From positions 1 through 64,000 of the forward strand of contig JBMOKJ010000008.1 in the NCBI GenBank assembly GCA_049315325.1: a stretch of DNA of 64,000 nucleotides. The letters are read 5' to 3'. Position numbers and translations under genes: made by a program. Of the stretch, positions 7,734-16,543 are shown in pieces. Numbering within the stretch: the stretch's first letter is position 1; every line of letters starts with the position of its first letter. Below the pieces are notes generated by a model. The model made no database searches and was not told the origin of the DNA. It saw nothing but the letters and a program-made list of their open reading frames with translations. The stretch is from CAXXIC01 sp049315325. Lineage in GTDB: Bacteria > Bacteroidota > Bacteroidia > Bacteroidales > UBA7332.

Positions 7734-10610
7734 TTACTGTAGAATAAAGCTATCGCAACTGCACACCAGATTTCGGTCGCCAAAGGCATTGTCAACGCGG
7801 GCAACATTTACCCAGAATTTGTTTTCGCGAATCCATTCTAGCGGATAGGCTGCCTTTTGTCGGCTGTAGGCATGGTTCCATTCGTCGGCAGTCACGATGT
7901 ATTCGGGGTGTGGTGCGTTCACTAGCACATTGTCTTCTTTGGAGTATGTATCATTACCAACCTCTTGTATTTCGGCATAAATCGTAAGCATTGTTTCGGC
8001 AAAACGGTTTAGTTCGTCGATGCTTTCGCTTTCGGTCGGTTCTATCATCAATGTGCCCGGAACAGGAAAGGAGAGTGTTGGAGCGTGGAATCCGTAGTCA
8101 ATCAAGCGTTTGGCAATGTCGGTTTCGGTAATGCCAGTTTCAGCTTTTATTTTGCGACATTCGAGGATTAACTCGTGACCTACGCGACCTTTATCGCCAC
8201 GGAAAAGCACGCCATAAGTGCTGTCAAGCAGATTCGCTAAATAGTTGGCATTGAGAATGGCAACAGCGGTCGATTTCTTCAAGCCTTCAGCACCCAACAT
8301 ACGGATATAACCGTAGCTAATAGGCAAGACGCCTGCGCTTCCGTAAGGTGCTGCAGAGATGGTGATGCCTGATTTGTAACTGTCGGCAGCTTCTTGATTG
8401 GTGATTGGCAGGAATGAAACCAAATGCTCTGCCACACACACTGGCCCAACGCCTGGCCCACCGCCACCGTGAGGAATAGCGAATGTTTTATGTAAATTCA
8501 AGTGGCAAACGTCTGCTCCAATTGTTCCCGGATTGGTGAATCCAACTTGTGCATTCATGTTTGCTCCATCCATATAAACCTGTCCGCCGTGTGAGTGAAT
8601 CAATTCGCTCATCTTCACGATTTCCGTTTCGAAAATCCCGTGAGTGGATGGGTAGGTAATCATAAACGCGGCGAGGTTATCTTTGTATTGCTTCGCTTTG
8701 TCGAACAGATCGTTCAAGTCCACATCACCATTTTCAGAACATTTCACCACCACCACGTCGTAACCCGCTTGCGCAGCACTTGCAGGGTTCGTGCCGTGCG
8801 CCGAAGCAGGTATCAGCACAATGTTGCGGTGTCCTTGTCCTATACTTTGTTGGTATTCGTGGATAATGCGCAATCCTGCATATTCGCCCGATGCACCCGA
8901 GTTGGGCTGCAAGCTAACGCCTTTCAAACCGGTGATTTCGCTCAAATAATTGGTTAGGTTTTTAATTAATTCGTTGTAACCTTCGGTCTGATTTGCAGGA
9001 GCCAATGGGTGAATGTTTTGGAATTCGGGACGACTCAATGGTAGCATCTCCGAAGCCGCATTCAACTTCATGGTGCACGATCCGAGTGAAATCATCGAGT
9101 GAGCCAAAGAAATATCGCGGCGTTCGAGTTTCTTGATGTAGCGCATCAGTTCGGTTTCGGTGTGGTATTTGTTGAAAACCTCTTGTGTTAGTATATTGCT
9201 TTTACGAATAAGATTTTCATTCAGATAAATCTTATCGTTGATTTCCGTTAATGGTATAAAATCTTTTCCAGAAGCAGTTGCGAAAATCGAAATCAGCACG
9301 TTCGCCTCTTTCAAATCAGTAGTTTCGTCGATGCTGATAGTGAGTTGATTTTCGTTGATGTAGAATAAATTAACTCTGTTGCTTAAAGCGATTGTGCGCA
9401 GATTTTCTATATCAATAGAATCAGGCAAAGTGATGGTCAACGTGTCGAAGAACGTTTTATTTTCGACTACAAAACCAAGTTTTGTCAATTCTTGAGCAAC
9501 CGCTCCAGTCACGGAATGGATGTTTGACGCAATGTTTTTGATGCCTTCCGAGCCATGATATACAGCATAGAAGCTTGCCATAGTTGCTAGCAAAGCTTGT
9601 GCTGTGCAAATGTTGGAAGTCGCTTTTTCGCGTTTGATATGTTGCTCGCGAGTTTGCAGCGCCATTCGGAGGGCTGTTTTGCCATTTGCATCTTTCGAAA
9701 TACCGATGATTCGCCCAGGTACACTGCGTTTGTACTCTTCTTTAGTGGCAAAAAAGGCTGCTGACGGTCCCCCGAAATACATCGGGATTCCCATGCGTTG
9801 AGTACTTCCAAAAACAATGTCGGCACCCCATTCTCCCGGAGGAGTCAGTAATGCTAAACTGAGCAAATCGGCTGACACAGACACTTTCGCATTCACTACC
9901 TGTGCTTTGGTTACAAATATTGAATAGTCTTCGACACTTCCTCCTTTGGTTGGATATTGCACAATTGCTCCGAATACTTTATCCGAGAAATCGAATGTTT
10001 TGTAATCGCCAATTATCAATTCGATTCCTTGCAATTTAACACGAGTACCGACGACTGCGATAATATGCGCAAACACATTTTCATCTACAAAAAGTATATT
10101 AGCATTAGCTTTTTGCTGTTCACGACTGCGTAAACCATACATCATTGCTGCTGCTTCTGCTCCGGCTGTGGCATCATCGAGTAGCGAACAGTTAGACAAT
10201 GACATAGCCGTCAAATCCATTACCATGGTTTGAAAATTCAGTAACGCCTCTAATCGTCCTTGAGAAATTTCAGCTTGATAAGGTGTATAAGAGGTGTACC
10301 AGGCTGGATTTTCGAAAACGTTGCGCACAATAGGAGCGGGTGCAACTGTTCCGTACCAACCTTGACCTATGTATGAAGTGAAGATTTTGTTTTTAGCACC
10401 TAATTCAGCGATGTGCAGAGCATACTCTTTTTCGCTCATCGCCAGAGGAAGATTTAAGTTATTTTGCAGCCGAATATCCGATGGAATGGTTTGTTCGATG
10501 AGTTCATCGAGGCTTCTTATGCCAACTGTTTCAAACATTGTTTTTAAGTCATCAGCCTCAATGCCGATGTGACGGTCTGCAAATAGTGATTTTTTCATTT
10601 GTTCAATCAT
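7734..10610 (-). CDS. gcvP: Glycine dehydrogenase (decarboxylating), P-protein of glycine cleavage
   Basis: The full-length P-protein (958 residues; E. coli 957) decarboxylates glycine with pyridoxal phosphate and passes the aminomethyl group to the lipoyl H-protein. The N-terminus SLFADRHIG is diagnostic. The PLP lysine lies in HLNLHKTFAIPHGGGGPG (Lys at about 708) before the glycine-rich loop. The second Met, four residues in, gives the more usual MKKSLFADRHIG start at 10598. GcvT, GcvH and Lpd are not in this window. It is the last gene of a minus-strand group with the MBL hydrolase, rsmG and a lipoprotein (gaps of 2-19 bases). I see no tandem glycine riboswitch next to it. Confidence 0.97.
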   Translation of the reverse strand: MIEQMKKSLFADRHIGIEADDLKTMFETVGIRSLDELIEQTIPSDIRLQNNLNLPLAMSEKEYALHIAELGAKNKIFTSYIGQGWYGTVAPAPIVRNVFENPAWYTSYTPYQAEISQGRLEALLNFQTMVMDLTAMSLSNCSLLDDATAGAEAAAMMYGLRSREQQKANANILFVDENVFAHIIAVVGTRVKLQGIELIIGDYKTFDFSDKVFGAIVQYPTKGGSVEDYSIFVTKAQVVNAKVSVSADLLSLALLTPPGEWGADIVFGSTQRMGIPMYFGGPSAAFFATKEEYKRSVPGRIIGISKDANGKTALRMALQTREQHIKREKATSNICTAQALLATMASFYAVYHGSEGIKNIASNIHSVTGAVAQELTKLGFVVENKTFFDTLTITLPDSIDIENLRTIALSNRVNLFYINENQLTISIDETTDLKEANVLISIFATASGKDFIPLTEINDKIYLNENLIRKSNILTQEVFNKYHTETELMRYIKKLERRDISLAHSMISLGSCTMKLNAASEMLPLSRPEFQNIHPLAPANQTEGYNELIKNLTNYLSEITGLKGVSLQPNSGASGEYAGLRIIHEYQQSIGQGHRNIVLIPASAHGTNPASAAQAGYDVVVVKCSENGDVDLNDLFDKAKQYKDNLAAFMITYPSTHGIFETEIVKMSELIHSHGGQVYMDGANMNAQVGFTNPGTIGADVCHLNLHKTFAIPHGGGGPGVGPVCVAEHLVSFLPITNQEAADSYKSGITISAAPYGSAGVLPISYGYIRMLGAEGLKKSTAVAILNANYLANLLDSTYGVLFRGDKGRVGHELILECRKIKAETGITETDIAKRLIDYGFHAPTLSFPVPGTLMIEPTESESIDELNRFAETMLTIYAEIQEVGNDTYSKEDNVLVNAPHPEYIVTADEWNHAYSRQKAAYPLEWIRENKFWVNVARVDNAFGDRNLVCSCDSFILQ

Positions 10611-10629
10611 TAATCAACTCTAGAAGGAG

Positions 10630-11277
10630 TTATTCTGCTTTTATGTAATAATTATTTCTTTTTTCGAATCCGATGGATGTTTCTGGTCCGTGTCCCGAAA
10701 AAACACGAGTTTCATCAGGTAAAGTGTATAATTTGGTCTGAATGCCGCTTTTCAACAATTCAAAGTTGCCTCCCGGCAAATCGGTGCGACCCACGCTCCG
10801 TTGAAAAAGTACGTCGCCAACAAATGCACAACCCTGCTCCTCACTGTAGAATACAATGCTTCCAGGTGAATGTCCAGGAACGTGAATGGCTCTCAACGAT
10901 TGATTGCCAAAGGTGATAATGTCATTTTCTTGAATGTATCGACTAATCTTCGGACTTTCTTCTGTAATACGAAAGCCAAACTTAGCTGCTTGTTCAGGTA
11001 GGCGTTTCAGAAACTCTTCATCCCCGGAATGTGCTTCTAATATGACATTGTAGGTATAAATAACGAAATTTGCGCCAAAACAATGATCAAAATGTAGGTG
11101 TGTATTGATTAGGCGCTTTACGGTGAGTTGTTTCTCTTCAATAAACTCTTTCAACTCAGCTTTCTCTTCGGGAAAAAAGCAGCCAGCGTCGATGATGATA
11201 CATTCTCCTGTTTCGTCGTATAATAAGTAGGTATTCTCTTCTACTGGATTAAATACAAAGGTTTTCAGTTTCATCAT
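10630..11277 (-). CDS. MBL-fold metallo-hydrolase, glyoxalase II-like
   Basis: A 215-residue cytoplasmic protein of the metallo-beta-lactamase fold. The metal motif HLHFDH is at residues 60-65, with further ligands in HVPGHSPGS, FVGDVLF and the C-terminal FSGHGPETSIG. The layout is that of hydroxyacylglutathione hydrolase-like enzymes, which hydrolyse thioesters. Many Bacteroidetes lack glutathione, so the true substrate is uncertain. It lies 19 bases upstream of gcvP and 17 bases downstream of rsmG, which implies cotranscription. Confidence 0.88.
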   Translation of the reverse strand: MMKLKTFVFNPVEENTYLLYDETGECIIIDAGCFFPEEKAELKEFIEEKQLTVKRLINTHLHFDHCFGANFVIYTYNVILEAHSGDEEFLKRLPEQAAKFGFRITEESPKISRYIQENDIITFGNQSLRAIHVPGHSPGSIVFYSEEQGCAFVGDVLFQRSVGRTDLPGGNFELLKSGIQTKLYTLPDETRVFSGHGPETSIGFEKRNNYYIKAE

Positions 11278-11294
11278 TATTCTATTTGTGTCTG

Positions 11295-11915
11295 TTAAAA
11301 TGGTAGATAGATTATTTTTTTTGTCAGGAAAAACTCCTCTTTAAACCAATCTTTGAGGTTGACCTCCATCGCCTTGTTTTTGAAAGGCATTATTTCGTGT
11401 CGGAGTTCACCGCCCTTAAGGCAAATCAAACCATTCGGAAGGCTGTTTATTTGTTGTTTTTTGATGTTTTTCTTAATAATTCTCACCAAATCATCGAGTG
11501 GCATCACTGCACGGCTCACCACGAAATCGAACTGCTGTTTCACCTCTTCAGCTCCGGCATGTCTGAAAGTTACATTCTCCAAACCGATAGCTTTAGCAAC
11601 TTCCGAAGCCACCATCACTTTTTTGCCAATTTTATCCACCAAGTGAAATTGTACCTCAGGAAACAGAATTGCCAATGGAATGCCTGGAAATCCACCACCA
11701 GTGCCCAAATCCATTATCTCTGTTCCTTCTCTAAAAGTTATCAATTTGGCAATGCCAAGAGAGTGAAGGACATGATGAGTATAGAGATTCTCAATATCTT
11801 TTCGCGAGATCAAATTGATTTTGCTGTTCCATTCAGTATAAAGGTCGTATAGCTCAGCAAATTGCTTTTTTTGCTTCTCAGTAAGATTTGGGAAATATTT
11901 GAGTATAATATCCAT
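11295..11915 (-). CDS. rsmG: 16S rRNA (guanine-527-N7)-methyltransferase
   Basis: A 206-residue protein of normal length for RsmG. The S-adenosylmethionine-binding motif DLGTGGGFPG is at 69-78, followed by IPLAILFPEVQFHLVDKIGKK. The later VVSRAVMPLDDLV matches the family. It methylates N7 of G527 in the 530 loop of 16S rRNA; loss gives low-level streptomycin resistance in other bacteria. The start lies 2 bases after the stop of the upstream lipoprotein gene, so translation is probably coupled. Confidence 0.95.
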   Translation of the reverse strand: MDIILKYFPNLTEKQKKQFAELYDLYTEWNSKINLISRKDIENLYTHHVLHSLGIAKLITFREGTEIMDLGTGGGFPGIPLAILFPEVQFHLVDKIGKKVMVASEVAKAIGLENVTFRHAGAEEVKQQFDFVVSRAVMPLDDLVRIIKKNIKKQQINSLPNGLICLKGGELRHEIMPFKNKAMEVNLKDWFKEEFFLTKKIIYLPF

Positions 11916-11917
11916 GC

Positions 11918-12826
11918 TTATTTAATAAATCCTGATAATGGATTTTGTGGTTTTAGGTATGGTTTCAGTTCGGCATAAGGAATTGTCACTTCTACGCTGC
12001 CAATTGCATAGGCTGCAATGTCATAGGGGTTATATATCCATGTGATACCTTCGTCTGTAGCGTAAATATTGCCATTCGGAAAAATCTCTTTTACGCTGAA
12101 AAACCCCTGATCTTCTAATTTAATTGGATCATCCAAATTATTATCCTTGGCAATGCTTTTAATAATCAGTTCAGCTATTTTATCAAGAGAAGCCTCTTCG
12201 AATAAATCTTCTTGTTTCAGAAATCGACCTTTATCCAGTAAAATTGTAAAGCACGAATCTGTTGTCATTCCATGAGCACCGCCAGTGTAGTCGAAACGCT
12301 CAACGGTATAACTCAATAAGTTAGCCTTGTTGAACTGAATAATCAAATCAGTGCTATGCTCGTAACTATAAGCCGATTCCATTGGGTTGTACAAATCGGC
12401 ATCATCTTCGTTTGTAGATTTCTTCTTGGCAAATTCGAGTTGATCTTTCGTGTAGATGGCCTCGAGTTGATTGTACTCTTTTAAATAGTTCCCAACATAT
12501 CTCTGAGACAATTTGTTAATATCGGTCTTAGCATCGTCGTGTCCGAAAAGTGAAATCTTGAAGCATCGTTCTATTAAATTCTTAATGTTTGCAGGTGTCG
12601 AAGCATTTGGAGTAAGCAGTTTCAACTCAATGGATGCTTTCGCTTTTGTAGTATCGTTAAAGAGATGTTTCTCTTTTCTTAATAGTACCGAGTCAAATCC
12701 AATATTGTTGTAACTAAGTTCGGTTCTTTTATTTCCTGAACAGGAAGCAATTGATATTAAGATAGATAGCGAAAATAACAAATGAAACGCTTTGCGGAGA
12801 GTCATACGAATTGAAATTATAAACAT
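11918..12826 (-). CDS. Lipoprotein with DUF4163/DUF3298 (RsiV-like) domains
   Basis: A 302-residue protein with a lipoprotein signal ending SIASC (Cys29). The C-terminal half has the DUF3298 pattern: DYTGGAHGMTTDSCFTILL, then FFSVKEIFPNGNIYATDEG, and a final YDIAAYAIGSVEVTIPYAEL. In Bacillus the related anti-sigma factor RsiV binds lysozyme with this domain. Bacteroidetes carry many stand-alone lipoproteins with it, and no sigma factor gene is nearby, so an anti-sigma role is not supported. An internal ATG at 12805 gives a shorter, equally good signal peptide. It is the first gene of the rsmG-MBL-gcvP group. Confidence 0.8.
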   Translation of the reverse strand: MFIISIRMTLRKAFHLLFSLSILISIASCSGNKRTELSYNNIGFDSVLLRKEKHLFNDTTKAKASIELKLLTPNASTPANIKNLIERCFKISLFGHDDAKTDINKLSQRYVGNYLKEYNQLEAIYTKDQLEFAKKKSTNEDDADLYNPMESAYSYEHSTDLIIQFNKANLLSYTVERFDYTGGAHGMTTDSCFTILLDKGRFLKQEDLFEEASLDKIAELIIKSIAKDNNLDDPIKLEDQGFFSVKEIFPNGNIYATDEGITWIYNPYDIAAYAIGSVEVTIPYAELKPYLKPQNPLSGFIK

Positions 12827-12987
12827 CTTTTACTCTTAAAAACAAAAGACAAAGATAGTTATTTTGAAATTATTCGACCTGAATTTATGAAAATCCTACT
12901 TTATTTTTTGAGATAATTTCACATTAAGGAATTGAGGTTTAAATTGGCGAAAAACATATTTTTGTAATATAGTCCAATTGAGACAAA

Positions 12988-13022
12988 AAAAAGTCCGATA
13001 GAATTTATCTACCGGACTTTTT
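12988..13022 (-). terminator. Terminator downstream of the TetR gene
   Basis: Ten-base arms AAAAAGTCCG and CGGACTTTTT enclose a loop that can pair internally (TAGAATTTATCTA). In minus-strand RNA it lies just after the TetR stop and ends in a U run. Confidence 0.8.
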
Positions 13023-13040
13023 CAATTGATATAATATTAA

Positions 13041-13808
13041 TTACAAGCTCTTTGCGACACTTTTTACATAATCAACTGATGTTTCTGTCACTTCAGCAAT
13101 TAAGTTTGCATCCAAACCTTTCTTCAACATATTCACAACGACTTTGTTTTGTTCGCTTGCTTTTTCAAATAACATAGTTGAAATAAGTTTCAAAGACTCA
13201 TGCATACGTTTTTTTCCTTCTTTGGTTTTGAAGTCAATTCCGCAGAATGTAGAGATTTCTTTGTGCAGAACAGTGTAGTAAACACCAGAAATCAATAATG
13301 CAGTTATCGCTGAAATATCAACATTGCTTTTAGCGAAATGTTTTTCAAGTAATTCAATCTCGTTATGAGTCTCTTTCTCACGACGATTGGCTACTTTGCG
13401 AATAAAAGAAGAGTCTTCATAAATTTCCCACAAAATGATATTGCGGAAATCACGGCTCTCATCTACCGACTTATAAAGTTCTGCCATTAAACTAGGGTAG
13501 AGGCTTGGCACATCAACATTGCCATTTTCATCTACCTTACCGTCCATTGCTCTTTCGATGATAAATTTCATCCAATAGTCATTCTTCAAAATGTACTGTT
13601 CAAGCACTTTGTCAAATGTTCCAAAATTGCGATAGATAAAAGGTTTTTCTACTTTTGCTTCAATAGCCACAGAGTTAATTCCGAGGTTTGCGAATCCTTG
13701 CTCACCAATCACTGATGATACAGCTTTCATAATTTCATTGTTGATGAAATTTTTACTTCTTCTGATTCTTTTTTTCTTTACCACGTCTCCTTGATTCGTC
13801 TCATTCAT
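13041..13808 (-). CDS. TetR-family transcriptional regulator
   Basis: A 255-residue protein with an N-terminal TetR-type helix-turn-helix at about residues 25-75. The pattern is IGEQGFANLGINSVAIEAKV then KPFIYRNFGTFDKVLEQYI, where the family has YxxFxxKxxL. A very basic segment (KKKRIRRSK) precedes it. The C-terminal ligand and dimer domain cannot be matched to a ligand class by eye. The gene stands alone, with its own terminator and a long AT-rich upstream region. Its targets are unknown. The efflux operon at 15245 is a possible but unproven target, since such regulators often control export pumps. Confidence 0.88.
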   Translation of the reverse strand: MNETNQGDVVKKKRIRRSKNFINNEIMKAVSSVIGEQGFANLGINSVAIEAKVEKPFIYRNFGTFDKVLEQYILKNDYWMKFIIERAMDGKVDENGNVDVPSLYPSLMAELYKSVDESRDFRNIILWEIYEDSSFIRKVANRREKETHNEIELLEKHFAKSNVDISAITALLISGVYYTVLHKEISTFCGIDFKTKEGKKRMHESLKLISTMLFEKASEQNKVVVNMLKKGLDANLIAEVTETSVDYVKSVAKSL

Positions 13809-14394
13809 AGTTGTAAGCTTAATGATTGTTATTATTGTTATATTGAGTGTAATTATTTCAAAATATTTTCAGAAAGACTAAATTCAACTTGTAATTTATT
13901 TATTATTCTAAATAGATTGTGTATTTAGGAATTTGTAAAATTTACAGATTTAAACATTTTTACAGAATATTTATCAAAATCAGATATTTTATAAGTAAAA
14001 ATTAATGTTTTTATTTGATAATGATGTGGCTATTTTGTATGGTTAATACAATATACGAATTCTTTTCAGTTTTAATAATGAGTTCTAAAATGTTATTATT
14101 TTACATGAATCAATAAATAAATATTATATACTTTATTATTTCTATTGAATGATTACTTGCTGTAAACTGTCTATTGCATTTAATTATTTGATAAACAAAT
14201 AGTTATATTAAATTTTTAGTTATTTCTGTGGCTGAATGTCACAAAATTATGAGCAACTTTTTTTCTAAATTGCCAATAGAATTTGACAATTATCAGATAA
14301 AAAATTACTTGTAAAATCTGATTTTAATCTTTTTATAAGGTGAAATTTAATTATGAAGAGTCTTCAGATGTTGACAAAACAAATGGTATAGACA
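13809..14394. other. AT-rich gap of about 590 bases with no recognised gene
   Basis: The region between the TetR start and the rpsP promoter is extremely AT-rich, with stops in all frames and no convincing reading frame. I see no tRNA, riboswitch or repeat. It must hold the TetR promoter and may hold its operator, but I cannot identify a clear palindrome. Confidence 0.6.
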
Positions 14395-14424
14395 TTGGCA
14401 ATACAAAATAAATCATTATCTTTG
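14395..14424 (+). promoter_or_regulatory. rpsP promoter
   Basis: TTG at 14395-14397 is followed after 19 bases by TATCTTTG at 14417-14424, the Bacteroidetes -33/-7 pattern. The rpsP start codon lies about 50 bases further on. The site overlaps an in-frame upstream ATG at 14395, which argues against the longer start. Confidence 0.75.
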
Positions 14425-14472
14425 CACCCGCTAATATCAAAGCATTCATTAATTCATTTAAACAAAAGACTA

Positions 14473-15087
14473 ATGGCAACAAAAATCAGATTACAAAGAT
14501 TCGGACGCAAAGGTTATGCGTTCTATCAAGTTGTAGTTGCTGACAGCAGGGCTCCACGAGATGGAAAGTTTATTGAAAGGATTGGTTCTTATAACCCAAA
14601 CACAAATCCTGCTACAATAGATTTGAATTTCGAAAGAGCGTTGTATTGGCTACAAACAGGTGCGCAACCAACAGACACTGCGCGTAACATTCTTTCAAAA
14701 GAAGGAATCTTGTTGAAAAAACACCTTGCTGGTGGAGTGAAAAAAGGAGCATTTACAGCTGAAGAAGCTGATGCTCGTTTCGAAAAATGGTCTGCTGCAA
14801 AACAGGCTGCTACACTGGGAGAAAAATCAAAATTGAGCGATGCAGCCAAAACAGCTGCTGCAAAACGTCTCGAAGCTGAAAAAGAAGTAAACAAAGCTAA
14901 AGCAGAAGCATTAGCCTCTAAAAAAGCCGCTGCAGTAGCTCCAGCTGTTGAAGAAGTTGCTGAAGTAGAAGCTCCTGTAGTAGAAGAAGCACCAGTTGCC
15001 GAAGCTGCTGCTGAAGTAGAGACTCCTGTAGTAGAAGAAGCACCAGTTGCCGAAGCTGCTACTGACGAAACTACAGCTGCTGAATAA
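14473..15087 (+). CDS. rpsP: 30S ribosomal protein S16 with acidic C-terminal extension
   Basis: Residues 1-80 are a typical S16, a small-subunit assembly protein that binds 16S rRNA (MATKIRLQRFGRKGYAFYQV, then VADSRAPRDGKFIERIGSYNP). I chose the ATG at 14473 over the in-frame ATG at 14395 because it begins the conserved protein and the promoter overlaps the earlier codon. The protein is 204 residues, against about 80-90 in E. coli. The extra part is a Lys/Ala-rich, probably helical segment, then an Ala/Glu/Val/Pro tail with a 51-base tandem duplication. Extended S16 proteins are common in Bacteroidetes. The gene is monocistronic, without rimM or trmD, and ends in a strong terminator. Confidence 0.96.
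   Translation: MATKIRLQRFGRKGYAFYQVVVADSRAPRDGKFIERIGSYNPNTNPATIDLNFERALYWLQTGAQPTDTARNILSKEGILLKKHLAGGVKKGAFTAEEADARFEKWSAAKQAATLGEKSKLSDAAKTAAAKRLEAEKEVNKAKAEALASKKAAAVAPAVEEVAEVEAPVVEEAPVAEAAAEVETPVVEEAPVAEAATDETTAAE
14959..15060 (+). repeat. 51-base tandem duplication in the rpsP tail
   Basis: Two in-frame copies (14959-15009 and 15010-15060) differ at two positions. Each encodes 17 residues, AEVEAPVVEEAPVAEAA in the first copy. Confidence 0.9.
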
Positions 15088-15116
15088 CTTTAGTTATTAA
15101 GCATATTTTGAATTGA

Positions 15117-15145
15117 AATCCTTTCCGAATTATTCGGAAAGGATT
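15117..15145 (+). terminator. rpsP terminator
   Basis: A perfect 13-base stem (AATCCTTTCCGAA with TTCGGAAAGGATT) closes a 3-base loop and is followed by a T run. Confidence 0.9.
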
Positions 15146-15244
15146 TTTTATTTTATGAGATAGACTTTTTAATCTTTATTTTATTTTTAAAAATCAGTTA
15201 ATTGATTTCTTTTTCTACATTTGCATCTATTAATTAAGAGATAG

Positions 15245-16510
15245 ATGTTTGATCTTGACAGATGGCAAGAGATTTGGGTTACGCTCACACGTAATAAAAT
15301 GCGTAGTGTGTTGACTGCATTTGGTGTATTTTGGGGAATTTTCATGTTGGTTGTTATGACTGGCTCAGGAAAAGGACTCGAAAACGGCATTATGGAAGGA
15401 ATTCGCGGATTCTCCACAAACTCCTGTTTCTTCTGGGCAAACAGCACTGCCGAACCATACAAAGGCTTTCGCAAAGGTCGTAACTGGAATATGCGCAATG
15501 GTGATATTGAAATTATTCGCCAGCAAATACCTCAAATTAAATACATTACCCCGATGGTCTTCGGTGGTAACTCCCCAAACAATACTGTTCATAAAGATAA
15601 AGCCGGTTCATATTATGTAAAAGGTTTTTATCCTGTTTACGATAAAATAGATCATCAGCAATTGATGTATGGTCGATTTATTAACGATATCGATATTCGA
15701 GAGAAACGCAAGGTAGCTGTTATCGGACGCAAAGTGTATGAACAACTTTTCGTGAAAGGTCAAAATCCAATCGGGGAGATGCTGAAGGTAAACGGAATGT
15801 ATTATAATGTGGTAGGGGTGATTAATCCAATCACCGTTATCAACATCAACGGACCAATGGAAGAGAGCATCATCCTTCCTGAAACAACTATGCAACAGGC
15901 TTATAATTATGGTGATGTAGTCCATCTTCTAGCTATCACGGCTCATGATGAGTTTCGAATTAGTGAAATCGAAGAAAAAATCAAAGATGTTATCAAACAC
16001 GAACACAGTATCGCTCCAAATGATGCACAGGCAGTAAATGGTGTAAATTTGGAAAAACAATTTACTATGTTTCATTATCTTTTTCTTGGAATTGCTATCT
16101 TAATTTGGATCGTTGGACTCGGAACTCTGTTTGCCGGCGTAGTGGGCGTGAGTAATATTATGATGGTGACTGTTAGAGAACGTACCAAGGAGATTGGCAT
16201 AAGGCGGGCGCTTGGCGCAAGCCCGAAAGTGATAATACAACAAATCATCAGCGAAAGTTTGGTTTTGACCCTGATTTCAGGAGTATTAGGTTTGTGTCTT
16301 GGAGTGGGTGTTTTAGCATTGACAGATACAATGTTGTCAATTGCTCAAGAAAATTCGCACGAAGGTACTTTCTTTTCTCATCCACAGGTGAGTTTTGGAA
16401 TTGCTGTAGCAGCACTTATAATACTAGTTGTGGCAGGTTTGGTTGCTGGTCTGATACCTGCTTGGCGAGCTTTGCAAATCAAAGCTATTGATGCCATTCG
16501 TGAAGAGTAA
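15245..16510 (+). CDS. ABC transporter permease, MacB/FtsX type
   Basis: A 421-residue inner membrane protein with the MacB layout. There is one N-terminal transmembrane segment (SVLTAFGVFWGIFMLVV), a periplasmic MacB_PCD domain at about residues 50-240, then three C-terminal segments of the FtsX domain. The coupling region TVRERTKEIGIRRALGAS is conserved. Such permeases drive export or mechanotransmission with a separate ATPase. The HlyD adaptor and TolC protein follow after 33- and 25-base gaps, so this is a tripartite efflux operon. No ATPase gene is present here, and the second permease often found in Bacteroidetes versions is also missing. The substrate is unknown. Confidence 0.92.
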   Translation: MFDLDRWQEIWVTLTRNKMRSVLTAFGVFWGIFMLVVMTGSGKGLENGIMEGIRGFSTNSCFFWANSTAEPYKGFRKGRNWNMRNGDIEIIRQQIPQIKYITPMVFGGNSPNNTVHKDKAGSYYVKGFYPVYDKIDHQQLMYGRFINDIDIREKRKVAVIGRKVYEQLFVKGQNPIGEMLKVNGMYYNVVGVINPITVININGPMEESIILPETTMQQAYNYGDVVHLLAITAHDEFRISEIEEKIKDVIKHEHSIAPNDAQAVNGVNLEKQFTMFHYLFLGIAILIWIVGLGTLFAGVVGVSNIMMVTVRERTKEIGIRRALGASPKVIIQQIISESLVLTLISGVLGLCLGVGVLALTDTMLSIAQENSHEGTFFSHPQVSFGIAVAALIILVVAGLVAGLIPAWRALQIKAIDAIREE

Positions 16511-16543
16511 AATTTAAAAGTTTAACATATTAATTTAATAAGT

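Noticed and set aside
10580..10640. Possible glycine riboswitch controlling gcvP
   Set aside because: The gap to the upstream gene is 19 bases and gcvP lies inside an operon, leaving no room for an aptamer.
14395..14472. Longer N-terminus for S16 from the ATG at 14395
   Set aside because: That codon overlaps the promoter elements, and the added residues have no counterpart in S16 proteins.
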